A stretch of 64,000 bases of DNA from Sphingopyxis sp. JAI108 (GCF_013410105.1 NZ_JACCCJ010000001.1:744001-808000), one strand, 5' to 3'; positions 1-7,800 are shown, counted from the first letter of the stretch. The notes: a model not told the origin generated them from the letters alone. A program made the numbers and translations.

Positions 1-312
1 GCGAAGATGTATAAGAAGATCGGCCGCGAGTTTGCCGAGCATGGCACGACGCTGCACGGCGCGCGCCAGTATGTCGATTACAAGGATCGCACGATCCACA
101 CCAACACCGTCGAAGGCGCGTTCTCGATTTTCAAGCGGGGTATGAAGGGCGTCTATCAGCATTGTGGCGAACAGCATCTGCACCGCTACCTCGCCGAATT
201 TGAGTTCCGGTATAACACCCGTCAGGCGAACGGCATTGATGATCGCGGACGGGCCGTCGCTGCCGTGCGGGGCATCGTTGGCAAGCGCCTGACCTATACA
301 GCAGCTAACTAG
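1..312 (+). mobile_element. IS1595-family (ISXO2-like) transposase, C-terminal part, cut by window start
   Basis: The reading frame is already open at base 1 and stops at 312, so only the last ~103 residues are seen. The segment NTVEGAFSIFKRG followed by the HRYLAEFEFRYNTR block is the typical end of ISXO2-like (IS1595) DDE-type transposases, which move the element by cut-and-paste. The conserved NT(V)E stretch carries the last catalytic region. No terminal inverted repeat could be identified in the bases after the stop. It marks the edge of the accessory segment that runs to about 2600. Confidence 0.85.
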
Positions 313-394
313 CTGTAAGCCGCGAAAAACCTAGATAAATTAACCGATTCACAATGGCATTGGGCCATGCTACCCTTTCGTCGGAGTTGGGTTA

Positions 395-1249
395 ATGGCA
401 AGCGAACGCGTCACTGTTCAGGTCGAATCGAACCTCGGTGAGGATGGCCCCCTCTCCGTTGCCGATACCTTGCACCAGTTTCTCGACGCCTTCGAATTTC
501 TGGCAGCTGCTGTAGAGCAGGAAGAGGGTGGCGGCACCATCCGGTGGCGGCTGGTGTCGATGTCCAAGAATAGCCCGGCGACTGCCACAGCAGAGGCATA
601 TTCGACCGATCCCACGGTAGCCGTTGCACCCATCCTGTTTCAGGGGAAGCGCCGCTTCTATTCTGGCGTCGCCGACTTGGACAAGGGTATCGTTGCCCCT
701 TGGATCGAGAGCCATTTCAACGTCGCGAAAGATTTGCTCCGCCGAAACCTCAATGGAGTGGGACGCACGGTTTTTGATCTGGATGGTGAGCTACCTCAAA
801 CTGTGGTTGTCGAGCGGGTGGCGCGTCAATGGCTCAAGTCGATTGAGCGCTTCGAGAGCGACAAAGAAGCGGAAGTTGTGGACCGCACTCATTCGGAATT
901 TGGCAGCATTGATGCCAATGTCGCCCAAGCGGCGACGTACAAGGGCAGTCCGGCGCTTTACGTGAGAGAGCGCCTTACCGGCAAAACGATTCCCGCTGTA
1001 TTGACGGAGCAAGCGGCTAAGGAAGCTGGCAAGTCTCATAGCTGGGCCGATGCCTGGGACGGTAAACGGGTCCGGGTTCAGGGCGAGATATTTTATAATG
1101 CGCAGGGCGAAATTTGCCGCGTTCGCGCGACCAAGGTTACGGATGTAGTTTCGCCAGAAGTCGATCTGCCCGCCCTGCGCTCCATGAACATAACCAACGG
1201 GAAGTCTCCGCAAGACCACCTCAACGATCTGTGGGGCTACGATGGCTGA
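395..1249 (+). CDS. Hypothetical protein paired with a PIN-domain gene
   Basis: A 284-residue protein of unknown family. It starts at an ATG preceded by GGAG (GGAGTTGGGTTA then ATG) and has no signal peptide or membrane segment. The last ~70 residues (WDGKRVRVQGEIFY onwards) look like a small beta-rich domain. The stop overlaps the start of the PIN-domain gene by 8 bases, so the two are translationally coupled. That arrangement resembles toxin-antitoxin or two-gene defence units, with this protein as the regulator or effector partner, but at 284 residues it is far larger than a usual VapB-type antitoxin. Function unknown. Confidence 0.75.
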   Translation: MASERVTVQVESNLGEDGPLSVADTLHQFLDAFEFLAAAVEQEEGGGTIRWRLVSMSKNSPATATAEAYSTDPTVAVAPILFQGKRRFYSGVADLDKGIVAPWIESHFNVAKDLLRRNLNGVGRTVFDLDGELPQTVVVERVARQWLKSIERFESDKEAEVVDRTHSEFGSIDANVAQAATYKGSPALYVRERLTGKTIPAVLTEQAAKEAGKSHSWADAWDGKRVRVQGEIFYNAQGEICRVRATKVTDVVSPEVDLPALRSMNITNGKSPQDHLNDLWGYDG

Positions 1250-1757
1250 AAAAAAACGGGTCTATTGGGATGCCTGCGCATGGCTAGGCCTGCTCAACGG
1301 CGAAACTGAAAAGATGCAAGCTCTCCAGCATGTATGGGAAAGCGCGCGCCTCGGGCATGTCGAAATTTGGACAAGCGCCTTTTGCATCGCCGAGGTCTAT
1401 AAGGTGAAGTGCGATGGCCAATGGGCGAACGGCGCAGCCGACAGCGACGCGCGCATTGACGGCTTATTCGACGCCGATTTCGTCAAGGTCGTTCAGGTCG
1501 ATATCGAAATTGCGCGATTGGCACGATCCTTACTGCGCTCTCACGATAAGATGAAAAAGCCGAGCGACGGGATACACTTGGCGACAGCCGTTCATTGGAA
1601 CCTCGACCAATTGCACACCTACGACGGGAACGATCTCCTTGGCTTGATCGGCGTGAAGCGAGCTGACGGCGGGGAACTAGACATTTGCCGGCCGAACAAG
1701 CTGGACGGCGATAATCTGTTCACTGTCGCTGACGAGAGCCAGCATGACCCAGCCTGA
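1242..1757 (+). CDS. PIN-domain protein (putative ribonuclease, VapC-like)
   Basis: A 171-residue protein with the PIN-fold acidic residues in order: D10 in YWDACAW near the N terminus, E51 in the IAEVYK helix, D109 in KPSDGIHLATA, and D128 in HTYDGNDLL. PIN proteins are Mg-dependent ribonucleases, often VapC-type toxins cutting tRNA or rRNA. The start overlaps the upstream 284-residue gene by 8 bases. The length is a little above the ~130-140 residues of classic VapC because of a C-terminal tail of ~35 residues. Whether it is a toxin is inferred; the partner is not a recognised antitoxin family. Confidence 0.85.
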   Translation: MAEKKRVYWDACAWLGLLNGETEKMQALQHVWESARLGHVEIWTSAFCIAEVYKVKCDGQWANGAADSDARIDGLFDADFVKVVQVDIEIARLARSLLRSHDKMKKPSDGIHLATAVHWNLDQLHTYDGNDLLGLIGVKRADGGELDICRPNKLDGDNLFTVADESQHDPA

Positions 1758-1881
1758 CAAATCCCAACTCGACAAGTTCAAACAGGCCGCGCGCGACCTC
1801 GAAACCGACGACGACCCCAAGCGCTTCGACGAGCGCCTAGGGAAGCTGGTGAAGCATAAGCCGGTGGAGAAACCGAAATGA
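1744..1881 (+). CDS. Small conserved alphaproteobacterial protein, 45 residues
   Basis: The ORF starts at an ATG inside the end of the PIN gene (14-base overlap) and encodes 45 residues beginning MTQPDKSQLDKFKQAARDLE. The charged SQLDKFKxxARxLE...RFDERLxKLxKxKP pattern is a small hypothetical protein I recall from many alphaproteobacterial genomes, often beside unrelated genes. It has no membrane segment and its role is unknown. The TGA stop overlaps the ATG of the next small ORF (ATGA), suggesting co-translation. Confidence 0.7.
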   Translation: MTQPDKSQLDKFKQAARDLETDDDPKRFDERLGKLVKHKPVEKPK

Positions 1882-2015
1882 GTGCGGAGTTTTGGGCCAT
1901 CATTGGCGTGGGGACGATCATTTTTTTCACGCTCTTGAAAACAAACGATCACCTTGCAGAGACTAACCGCCGCCTGCAAACTTTCTGGGAGCACTTGCTA
2001 GACCAGCGGCGATAA
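1878..2015 (+). CDS. Tiny single-pass membrane protein, 45 residues
   Basis: The start ATG overlaps the previous stop (ATGA). The 45 residues contain one hydrophobic segment, roughly residues 6-20 (WAIIGVGTIIFFTLL), followed by a charged tail ending HLLDQRR. This is a typical small single-pass inner-membrane protein. No family recognised. Support is the coupled start and plausible topology, not homology. Confidence 0.45.
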   Translation: MSAEFWAIIGVGTIIFFTLLKTNDHLAETNRRLQTFWEHLLDQRR

Positions 2016-2096
2016 CAAAAGTGGTGGAGGTATCATGATACCTGTGGTATCTAGATGCCTGTCATGCAGATTAGCCCCGGCCCAGATCGCTTTTCC

Positions 2097-2375
2097 TTAA
2101 ACTTGGGTCCAGACGGCGTTTATCGCGTCGATGGGCGGGTTATCCCAAGTGCTGACCACCCCTCCTACCGCATCAATGACGACGAGCTTGTCGTTGGAAT
2201 CCATTGCAGCGTGAACGAGAGCAAAAGCTGCGCCGGGATCGTGGGGCGTGTTCACGTAAAAAAGTGAATATTGAAACTGGTGCCATTTGCCGAGGTCTTT
2301 GATAGCGTCGCGAACGGCGTCATAGTTTTGACCGGGCGCATCTAGATCATAAGCAATAAATAGATTGTAGGTCAC
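2097..2375 (-). CDS. SinR-family, Cas2/VapD-like protein
   Basis: A 92-residue protein whose N terminus (TYNLFIAYDLDAPGQNY) and following DAVRDAIKDLGKWHQ block match the SinR family annotated in many bacteria. This family shares the ferredoxin-like fold of Cas2 and VapD, with a conserved aspartate on the first strand (YDLD). The GTG start at 2375 is chosen because GGGAGG lies a few bases upstream and because the frame upstream of it has no homologous character. There is no CRISPR array or other cas gene nearby, so a CRISPR role is unlikely; a toxin-like or nuclease role is only a possibility. Confidence 0.75.
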   Translation of the reverse strand: MTYNLFIAYDLDAPGQNYDAVRDAIKDLGKWHQFQYSLFYVNTPHDPGAAFALVHAAMDSNDKLVVIDAVGGVVSTWDNPPIDAINAVWTQV

Positions 2376-2468
2376 TGTGTCCCTCCCGACTCGAAGCGGG
2401 AAGGCTAGGACTAAACCAGCACCACGATAAGTCTTTCCTACATAATCCCGGCCTGTCACACCGACCGG

Positions 2469-2594
2469 ATGAACCACGAACCAGATTGGAAAGAGCGAGC
2501 GGAAGCGGCTAATTACTGGCTGCTTACCGCTGTTGTCGCTGGCGCATTCGTTGCGGGGCTGATTTCCGCCATCCCGTATCTGCGGGGCGGGTGA
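2469..2594 (+). CDS. Tiny membrane protein, 41 residues
   Basis: The ORF encodes 41 residues with a charged N terminus (MNHEPDWKERAEAANYW) and one hydrophobic segment of ~20 residues (LLTAVVAGAFVAGLISAIPYL). Such short one-pass proteins are common near phage-like regions. No clear ribosome binding site and no family recognised, so the call rests on topology alone. Confidence 0.35.
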   Translation: MNHEPDWKERAEAANYWLLTAVVAGAFVAGLISAIPYLRGG

Positions 2595-2646
2595 GTGGGT
2601 TTGCAAACTACATAAACGCCACAAGTGTCACATCATGAAGAATTGC

Positions 2647-2700
2647 GATTCGGGCCGGCGCCCTTCCGTTTTCGGGAGAGCGTTCCGGCCCGAATCTTTT
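2647..2700 (+). promoter_or_regulatory. 12-bp perfect hairpin plus T4 just upstream of the GTA-like operon
   Basis: GATTCGGGCCGG (2647-2658) is repeated perfectly as its complement CCGGCCCGAATC (2685-2696) and followed at once by TTTT. The GGGAGG ribosome binding site of the first GTA gene begins 2 bases later. The RNA could fold into an intrinsic terminator or attenuator in the leader of the operon. Function is inferred from structure. Confidence 0.5.
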
Positions 2701-2713
2701 CGGGAGGCGAGTG

Positions 2714-3187
2714 ATGGGACAGGCCGGAAAGACGGCGGGCGGCACCGGCGATGCACGGCCTGGCCGGCGGCAGCAGGATCTATTCCTGGAAGCCCTCGCC
2801 GAATCGTCGAACGTTGCCGCCTCGGCCCGCACAGCGGGGGTTTCCGCGAACGCGATGTACCGCGAGCGCCGGCGCAACAGCGCCTTCGCGGCGCGCTGGC
2901 ATGAAGCGTTGTGCGAAGGCTTTGCCCGGCTTGAGGCCGAATTATTGTCCGAGGCGCTGATCGCGCCCACGGGCAATGTGAAGGATGCGACGCTGAAGTC
3001 GCGCGCGCAGAAATACCGGCTCGGGCTTTCGTTGCTCGCGGCACACCGGGCGGCGGTGCGCGGGGCGAAACTTCCGGGTACGAACGGCGCACCGAGGGGC
3101 AGCGCCAAAGCCAGATTGATCGCCAAGCTGGAAGCGATGCGCGCCCGGATGGCGGCGGAAGGCGATGGCGAGGATGGTCGGGTTTGA
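2714..3187 (+). CDS. GTA-like small terminase subunit (gp1/TerS-like)
   Basis: A 157-residue protein with an N-terminal helix-turn-helix region (FLEALAESSNVAASARTAGVS then NAMYRERRRNSAFAARW), typical of phage small terminases that recognise DNA for packaging. ATG at 2714 is chosen over the in-frame GTG at 2711 because GGGAGG ends 6 bases upstream of it. The stop overlaps the TTG start of the large terminase, as expected for a TerS-TerL pair. The C-terminal half is basic and helical. The GTA position supports the call; TerS proteins diverge too fast for sequence alone to be conclusive. Confidence 0.75.
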   Translation: MGQAGKTAGGTGDARPGRRQQDLFLEALAESSNVAASARTAGVSANAMYRERRRNSAFAARWHEALCEGFARLEAELLSEALIAPTGNVKDATLKSRAQKYRLGLSLLAAHRAAVRGAKLPGTNGAPRGSAKARLIAKLEAMRARMAAEGDGEDGRV

Positions 3188-4494
3188 AGGGGCTTTCCGA
3201 ACTGCTGAGGTTGGCGCCTGAAGAGTTCGCGGCGTGGGCGCGCAGGGTAAACGACACATCGGCCGAAAGGCTGCTCGGCGACTGGAGCTGGTGGCGGCGC
3301 GCCGACCAATGCCCGCCGCAAGGCGACTGGCACGTCTGGATGCTGCTCGCGGGACGCGGCTTCGGCAAGACGCGCGCGGGGGCCGAATGGGTGCGCGGTT
3401 ATGCCGAAGCCCATCCCGGCGCGCGGATCGCGCTCGTCGCGGCGTCGTTGCACGAGGCGCGGCAGGTGATGGTCGAGGGGGAGAGCGGCTTGCTGTCCAT
3501 TGCGCCCGATGATGTGCGACCCGAGTATGAAAGCAGCCTCCGCCGGCTGAGTTGGGCAAACGGCGCGGTGGCGACGCTTTATTCAGCAGCGGAGCCCGAG
3601 AGTCTGCGCGGCCCCGAACATTCGGCGGCCTGGTGCGACGAAATCGCCAAATGGCCGCAGGGCGAAGCGGCGTGGGACAATCTGATGCTGACGATGCGGA
3701 TCGGCGACAACCCGCGTGTGGTTGCGACGACGACGCCGCGCGGGGTGCCGCTGGTAAGGCGGTTGATGAAGGAAAAGGGTGTCGAAACGACCGGCGGGAG
3801 CACAGGGGACAATTGCCTCAACCTGTCGCCGCAATGGCTGGCGACGATGGACGCGATCTATGGCGGGACGCGGCTGGGGCGGCAGGAACTGCGTGGCGAG
3901 TTGCTCGAGGATGTCGAGGGCGCGCTGTGGACGCGGGCGCTGGTCGAGCGGTGCCGCGTCGAGGCGGCGAGCGTCGGCAAGCCGATGCGCGTCGTGATCG
4001 GTGTCGACCCGCCGGCGACGGCAAACGGCGATGCGTGCGGGATCGTGGTCGCGGCGCAGTTGCGCGACGAGCGGCTGGCGGTGGTCGAGGACGCGAGCGT
4101 CGAAAATCCGCCGCCGCATGTCTGGGCGCAGGCGGTCGCGGCGGCGGCGGCGCGCTGGGGCGCCGACCGCGTCGTGGCCGAGAGCAATATGGGGGGCGAG
4201 ATGGTCGAGGGCACGCTGCGCCAGGCCGATGTCGCGCTGCCCGTCGTGCCGGTGCATGCGAGCATCGGCAAGGCGCGGCGCGCGGAGCCGGTGGCGCTGG
4301 CCTATGAGCGTGGCGATGTGGTGCATGCGGGGGTATTCGAGAGCCTTGAGGACCAGCTTTGCGGATTGCAGGTTGGCGGCGGCTATGCGGGGCCGGGGCG
4401 GTCGCCGGATCGGGCGGATGCTTGCGTCTGGGCGCTGGCGGCGTTGCAGGAGGGGCTGCGGAAGGGGCGAGGGCCGGGGGTGCGGCGGGTTTGA
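3184..4494 (+). CDS. GTA-like large terminase (gp2/TerL), DNA packaging ATPase-nuclease
   Basis: A 436-residue terminase that pumps DNA into preformed heads and cuts it. The Walker A motif is GRGFGKT at 57-63 and the Walker B acidic pair is D152-E153 in AAWCDEIAKW. The C-terminal RNase-H-like nuclease has VIGVDPP, a VVAESNMGG strand and a final RADACVWAL helix with Asp. This is the arrangement in Terminase_6 / GTA gp2 proteins. The TTG start overlaps the terS stop. In a GTA this motor packages random host DNA by a headful mechanism; that function here is inferred from the operon. Confidence 0.93.
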   Translation: MKGLSELLRLAPEEFAAWARRVNDTSAERLLGDWSWWRRADQCPPQGDWHVWMLLAGRGFGKTRAGAEWVRGYAEAHPGARIALVAASLHEARQVMVEGESGLLSIAPDDVRPEYESSLRRLSWANGAVATLYSAAEPESLRGPEHSAAWCDEIAKWPQGEAAWDNLMLTMRIGDNPRVVATTTPRGVPLVRRLMKEKGVETTGGSTGDNCLNLSPQWLATMDAIYGGTRLGRQELRGELLEDVEGALWTRALVERCRVEAASVGKPMRVVIGVDPPATANGDACGIVVAAQLRDERLAVVEDASVENPPPHVWAQAVAAAAARWGADRVVAESNMGGEMVEGTLRQADVALPVVPVHASIGKARRAEPVALAYERGDVVHAGVFESLEDQLCGLQVGGGYAGPGRSPDRADACVWALAALQEGLRKGRGPGVRRV

Positions 4495-4521
4495 ACCAAG
4501 ACGAGCCGGATAGGACCGCCT

Positions 4522-4565
4522 GATCCTCCCTATGGCGAAGCCATGGGGAGGTGGCAGGGAGGATC
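4522..4565 (+). repeat. Intergenic hairpin repeat between terminase and portal genes
   Basis: CCTCCCTATGGC (4525-4536), a GAA loop, then GCCATGGGGAGG forms a 12-bp stem with one G-U pair. An outer pair GATCCTCCC / GGGAGGATC (4522-4530 and 4557-4565) offers an alternative fold. The wording matches a dispersed intergenic repeat commonly seen in sphingomonad genomes, here sitting inside an operon. Confidence 0.65.
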
Positions 4566-4612
4566 GAAAGACAGCCACGACAGCCCTCATTTTGCGATTG
4601 CAGGAGATGATC

Positions 4613-5719
4613 ATGAACTGGTTTGGCCGCAAGGCCGCGCAGCATGCTGCGCGGCCCGCTTTGTCGCGTGTGTATGAGACGTGGTCGGCGCCCGCGCCGC
4701 TCAGCTGGGAGGTGCAGGTCCGCGAGGGCTATTTGTCCAATGCGATCGTGCAGCGGGCGGTGCGGCTCGTTGCCGAGGCGGCGGGCAGTGCGCCGATCGT
4801 CGCGAGCGATCCGGCGCTGGCGTCGCTGGTGGCGGCGTCGTCGGGCGGGCAGGGACTGGTCGAGACTTTGGCAGCGCAGCTGCTGCTGCACGGCAATGGA
4901 TATGTGCAGATATTGGCAGATGGCGCGGGGGCGCCGGCGGAGCTGTTTGCGCTGCGGCCCGAGCGGGTGACGGTCGAGGCGGACGCGCGCGGATGGCCGG
5001 TCGCCTATCGGTATAAAGCGGGCGGGAGCGCGGTGGTGCTGCCCGCCGAAGATGGCGCGGGACGCATCGCGGTCGTGCATGTGAAGGCGCTGCATCCGCT
5101 CGACGATCATTATGGCGCAGGGTGTCTGGGCGCCGCGTCTGGCGCGATCGCATCGCACAACGCCGCCGCGAAGTGGAATTCGGCTTTGCTCGACAATGCG
5201 GCGCGGCCTTCGGGGGCGCTGGTGCACGATCCGGGCGACAAGTTCATGCCGCTGTCGGCGGAACAGGTCGACCGGCTGCGCGAGGAGCTGGCCGAGAGCT
5301 TTGCGGGCGGTGCGAATGCGGGGCGGCCGTTGCTACTCGAAGGCGGGCTCAAGTGGCAGGCGCTATCATTGTCGCCGGCGGAGATGGATTTCCTCGCGCT
5401 CAAGGATTCGAGTGCGCGCGAGATCGCGATGGCGTTCGGGGTGCCGCCGATGCTGCTCGGGCTGCCGGGCGATGCGACCTACGCCAATTATCGCGAGGCA
5501 AATCGCGCGCTGTGGCGGCTGACGGTGCTGCCTTTGTGCGCGAAGATTTTGGGGGCGGTGGCACAGGGGCTGGCCGGGTGGTTCGATGGCGCCGAGCTGC
5601 GCGTCGATCTGGATAAGGTGCCGGCGCTGGCCGAGGACCGGATGGCGCTGTGGCGCGAGGTGTCGGCGGCGGACTGGCTGACGGCGGAGGAGAAGAAGGC
5701 GCTGTTGGGATTGGGGTAG
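4613..5719 (+). CDS. GTA-like portal protein (gp3, HK97 portal family)
   Basis: A 368-residue portal forming the dodecameric channel at the capsid vertex through which DNA enters. Family features are the early YLSNAIVQRAVRLVAEAA helix, the LLLHGNGYVQI strand, and the ALKDSSAREIAMAFGVPP and LLGLPGDATYANYREANRALWR blocks. The ATG at 4613 is preferred because AGGAG lies 6 bases upstream; a longer frame back to 4532 runs through the intergenic repeat and has no portal character. Slightly shorter than the ~400 residues usual for the family. It lies 118 bases after the terminase. Confidence 0.92.
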   Translation: MNWFGRKAAQHAARPALSRVYETWSAPAPLSWEVQVREGYLSNAIVQRAVRLVAEAAGSAPIVASDPALASLVAASSGGQGLVETLAAQLLLHGNGYVQILADGAGAPAELFALRPERVTVEADARGWPVAYRYKAGGSAVVLPAEDGAGRIAVVHVKALHPLDDHYGAGCLGAASGAIASHNAAAKWNSALLDNAARPSGALVHDPGDKFMPLSAEQVDRLREELAESFAGGANAGRPLLLEGGLKWQALSLSPAEMDFLALKDSSAREIAMAFGVPPMLLGLPGDATYANYREANRALWRLTVLPLCAKILGAVAQGLAGWFDGAELRVDLDKVPALAEDRMALWREVSAADWLTAEEKKALLGLG

Positions 5720-5738
5720 GTTTCGCCGGCAGCGGGCC

Positions 5739-5814
5739 ACCCCCACCCAGCTTCGCCTGGGCAGCGAGCTGCCAAGGCTGCGCAACCCTCCCCCATCCAA
5801 GGGGGAGGGATTTT
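5739..5814 (+). repeat. Intergenic repeat with terminator-like hairpin between portal and DUF6127 genes
   Basis: The segment carries CCCAG-N6-CTGGG (5746-5761), a GCAGC-GA-GCTGC dyad, and CCCTCCCCC-N6-GGGGGAGGG (5786-5809) followed by ATTTT. The composition and order (cacccagcttcgcctggg, then ctcccccatccaaggggga) resemble a dispersed sphingomonad intergenic repeat. The last hairpin looks like a rho-independent terminator inside the GTA-like operon. Confidence 0.65.
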
Positions 5815-5829
5815 CATGAGGATTTCGAC

Positions 5830-6147
5830 ATGGACGAGGACGAGGCGCTGGCGCGGTTGATCGCGCTGGCGGGAACGAGTGCGGCCGGAGCGCCCGATGC
5901 CGCGCTGCTGCGCGCGGTCGTGGAGGAAGCGAGCGAGTTGGGCGCGCGGCGGGCGCTGGCGCGGCTCGGGCTCGCGGATGAGGCGGCGCGCGACGATGTG
6001 AGCGATCTGCGCCAGCTGCTCGGCGCGTGGCGCGATGCGAAGAAGAGCGTGTGGGCGGCGGTCGTCGATTGGGCGGTGCGTTGCGTGCTGGCGCTGGTGG
6101 TCGTCGGGCTGGCGGTGAAGCTGGGGCTGCCGGGGCTGTTGAAGTGA
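5830..6147 (+). CDS. DUF6127 family GTA-associated membrane protein
   Basis: A 105-residue protein that matches the DUF6127 pattern as I know it: an N-terminal EALARLIALA segment, then RAVVEEASELGARRALARLGL, then a WRDAKKSVWAAVVDW helix leading into a single C-terminal membrane segment (VLALVVVGLAVKLGLPGLL). In sphingomonad GTA clusters it sits between portal and protease, as here; its role is unknown. ATG at 5830 is preceded by GAGG at 8 bases. The stop overlaps the protease GTG start. Confidence 0.8.
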   Translation: MDEDEALARLIALAGTSAAGAPDAALLRAVVEEASELGARRALARLGLADEAARDDVSDLRQLLGAWRDAKKSVWAAVVDWAVRCVLALVVVGLAVKLGLPGLLK

Positions 6148-6596
6148 GCGCTGGCGCGAGGGCACGGGCCGCCACCCCTGGCCGCTCCCCTGAACGGGAG
6201 GGCGGAGTCCGGTTCGCGGGCTATGCTTCGGTGTTCGACCGGGTCGATCGAGGGGGCGATGTCGTGCGGGCGGGGGCGTTTGCGGCGAGCCTGAGGGCAG
6301 GACGCGCCGTGCCCTTGCTTTGGCAGCATCGGCCGGGGGCGAGCATCGGCACGATCGAGACATTGGGCGAGGACAAGCGCGGGCTGCGCGTCGTGGCGCG
6401 GGTAACGCATCCAACTGCGGCGGCGCTGGTCGCGCGCGGGGCGTTGACGGGATTGTCTTTCGGATACCGGGTGACGGCGTCGCGCGGGAAGGAACCGCGC
6501 GAATTGCTGGGGCTCGACCTGGCCGAGGTGAGCCTGGTGGCGATGCCGATGCAGCCTTTGGCGCGGGTGATTGCGGTGGATTTGGTGAAGGAGTGA
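6144..6596 (+). CDS. GTA-like HK97-family prohead protease (gp4)
   Basis: A 150-residue U35-type serine protease that trims the capsid scaffold during head maturation. It begins with RFAGYASVFDRVDRGGDVV, which is typical of the family. The probable catalytic His is H62 in LLWQHRPGASIG and the nucleophile S105 in LTGLSFGYRV. The GTG start overlaps the DUF6127 stop (GTGA), so the two are coupled. It lies directly upstream of the capsid gene, as in HK97 and GTAs, and is compact but complete. Confidence 0.9.
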   Translation: MSAGARARAATPGRSPEREGGVRFAGYASVFDRVDRGGDVVRAGAFAASLRAGRAVPLLWQHRPGASIGTIETLGEDKRGLRVVARVTHPTAAALVARGALTGLSFGYRVTASRGKEPRELLGLDLAEVSLVAMPMQPLARVIAVDLVKE

Positions 6597-6601
6597 CAAG
6601 C

Positions 6602-7741
6602 ATGGACAATATGGAAGTGAAGGCGGATGCGCTCGACGGAGCGTTCGATGCGGTGCTGGCGGCGGAGGCGGTCGATGAACTGAAGGCGTCGGTGGCGGCG
6701 CTGAAGGCACAGGTCGATGCGCAGACGGTGGCGGCGGCGCGGCTGCCGCTCGACGGGGCGAAGGCGGCCGATCCGGCGCTGGGTGCCTTTGTCGAGCGGT
6801 ATCTGCGGCGCGGGATCGATGCCGGGGTCGAGATGAAGAGCCTGTCGGGGGCCAGCGGCGGCGAGGGCGGCTATGCGGTGCCGCGCGAGATTGACGGGAC
6901 GATCGCCGCGACGCTGAAGTCGCTGTCGCCGATCCGCAGCATCGCGACCGTCGTGCAGACGGGGACGAGCGGATACCGCAAGCTGGTCGCGACGGGATCG
7001 ATGGGCACGGGCTGGGTCGGCGAGACGGCGGCGCGTCCCGAAACCGCGACGCGCAGCTTTGCCGAGATCGCGCCGCCGTCGGGCGAGCTTTACGCCAATC
7101 CGGCGGCGAGCCAGGCGATGCTCGACGATGCGATGTTCAACGTCGAGGACTGGCTCGCCGAACAGCTGGGGCGCGAGTTCGCGGTGGCGGAGGGCAGCGC
7201 CTTCGTGAACGGCAATGGCACGAACCGGCCGAAAGGGTTCCTGACCTATTCGACGACGAACGAGTTCGACAGCGTGCGCGCCTTCGGGACGCTGCAACAC
7301 CTCGCGACGGGGGCTGCGGGCGCTTTCCCGGCGTCGAACCCGCAGGACAAGCTGGTCGAGCTGGTCCACTCGCTGAAGGCACCGTACCGGCAGGGCGCGT
7401 GCTGGGTGATGAATTCGGACACGCTGAGCCGCATCCGCAAGTTCAAGACGAGCGACGGCGCCTTCATCTGGCAGCCGGGAATGGTCGAGGGGCAGGCGGC
7501 GACCTTGCTCGGCTATCCGGTGGTCGAGGCCGAGGACATGCCCGATGTGGGTGCGAACAGCCTGTCGATCGCCTTCGGCAATTTCCGCGCGGGCTACCTG
7601 ATCGCCGACCGCGGCGAGACGCGTATCCTGCGCGATCCGTTCAGCAACAAGCCCTTCGTGCATTTCTATGCAACCAAAAGGGTAGGCGGAGCGATCATCG
7701 ATTCGCAGGCCATCAAGCTGATGAAATTCGCTGCCAGCTAA
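6602..7741 (+). CDS. GTA-like HK97-fold major capsid protein (gp5)
   Basis: A 379-residue phage_capsid family protein. The first ~65 residues are a helical scaffolding (delta) region (LKASVAALKAQVDAQ). The mature part begins around the KSLSGASGGEGGYAVP segment, where HK97-type proteases usually cut. Conserved blocks include TGWVGETAARPET, the axial-domain GNGTNRPKGFL and the C-terminal GFxxxRI-type GETRILRDPFSNKPFVHFYATKRVGG. The ATG at 6602 has AAGGAG 8 bases upstream; the longer open frame back to 6320 lies in the protease gene and is a shadow. Confidence 0.94.
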   Translation: MDNMEVKADALDGAFDAVLAAEAVDELKASVAALKAQVDAQTVAAARLPLDGAKAADPALGAFVERYLRRGIDAGVEMKSLSGASGGEGGYAVPREIDGTIAATLKSLSPIRSIATVVQTGTSGYRKLVATGSMGTGWVGETAARPETATRSFAEIAPPSGELYANPAASQAMLDDAMFNVEDWLAEQLGREFAVAEGSAFVNGNGTNRPKGFLTYSTTNEFDSVRAFGTLQHLATGAAGAFPASNPQDKLVELVHSLKAPYRQGACWVMNSDTLSRIRKFKTSDGAFIWQPGMVEGQAATLLGYPVVEAEDMPDVGANSLSIAFGNFRAGYLIADRGETRILRDPFSNKPFVHFYATKRVGGAIIDSQAIKLMKFAAS

Positions 7742-7757
7742 CGCGCTGGTGCGCGAG

Positions 7758-7800
7758 GGCGCCCGGCCCGTCCAACCCTTTCGGGGCGGAGCCGGGCGCC
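7758..7800 (+). promoter_or_regulatory. 10-bp perfect inverted repeat after the capsid gene
   Basis: GGCGCCCGGC (7758-7767) and GCCGGGCGCC (7791-7800) pair perfectly around a 23-base loop, 17 bases after the capsid stop. No T run follows, so it may be an mRNA-stabilising or processing structure rather than a terminator. The rest of the 168-base gap before the tail-fibre gene shows nothing else I can name. Confidence 0.4.

Noticed and set aside
313..394. Right terminal inverted repeat of the IS1595 element
   Set aside because: The other end is outside the window, so no repeat pair could be confirmed.
2055..2267. 70-residue plus-strand ORF opposite the SinR-like gene
   Set aside because: It lies antisense to a recognised protein with a good ribosome binding site and has no family features of its own.
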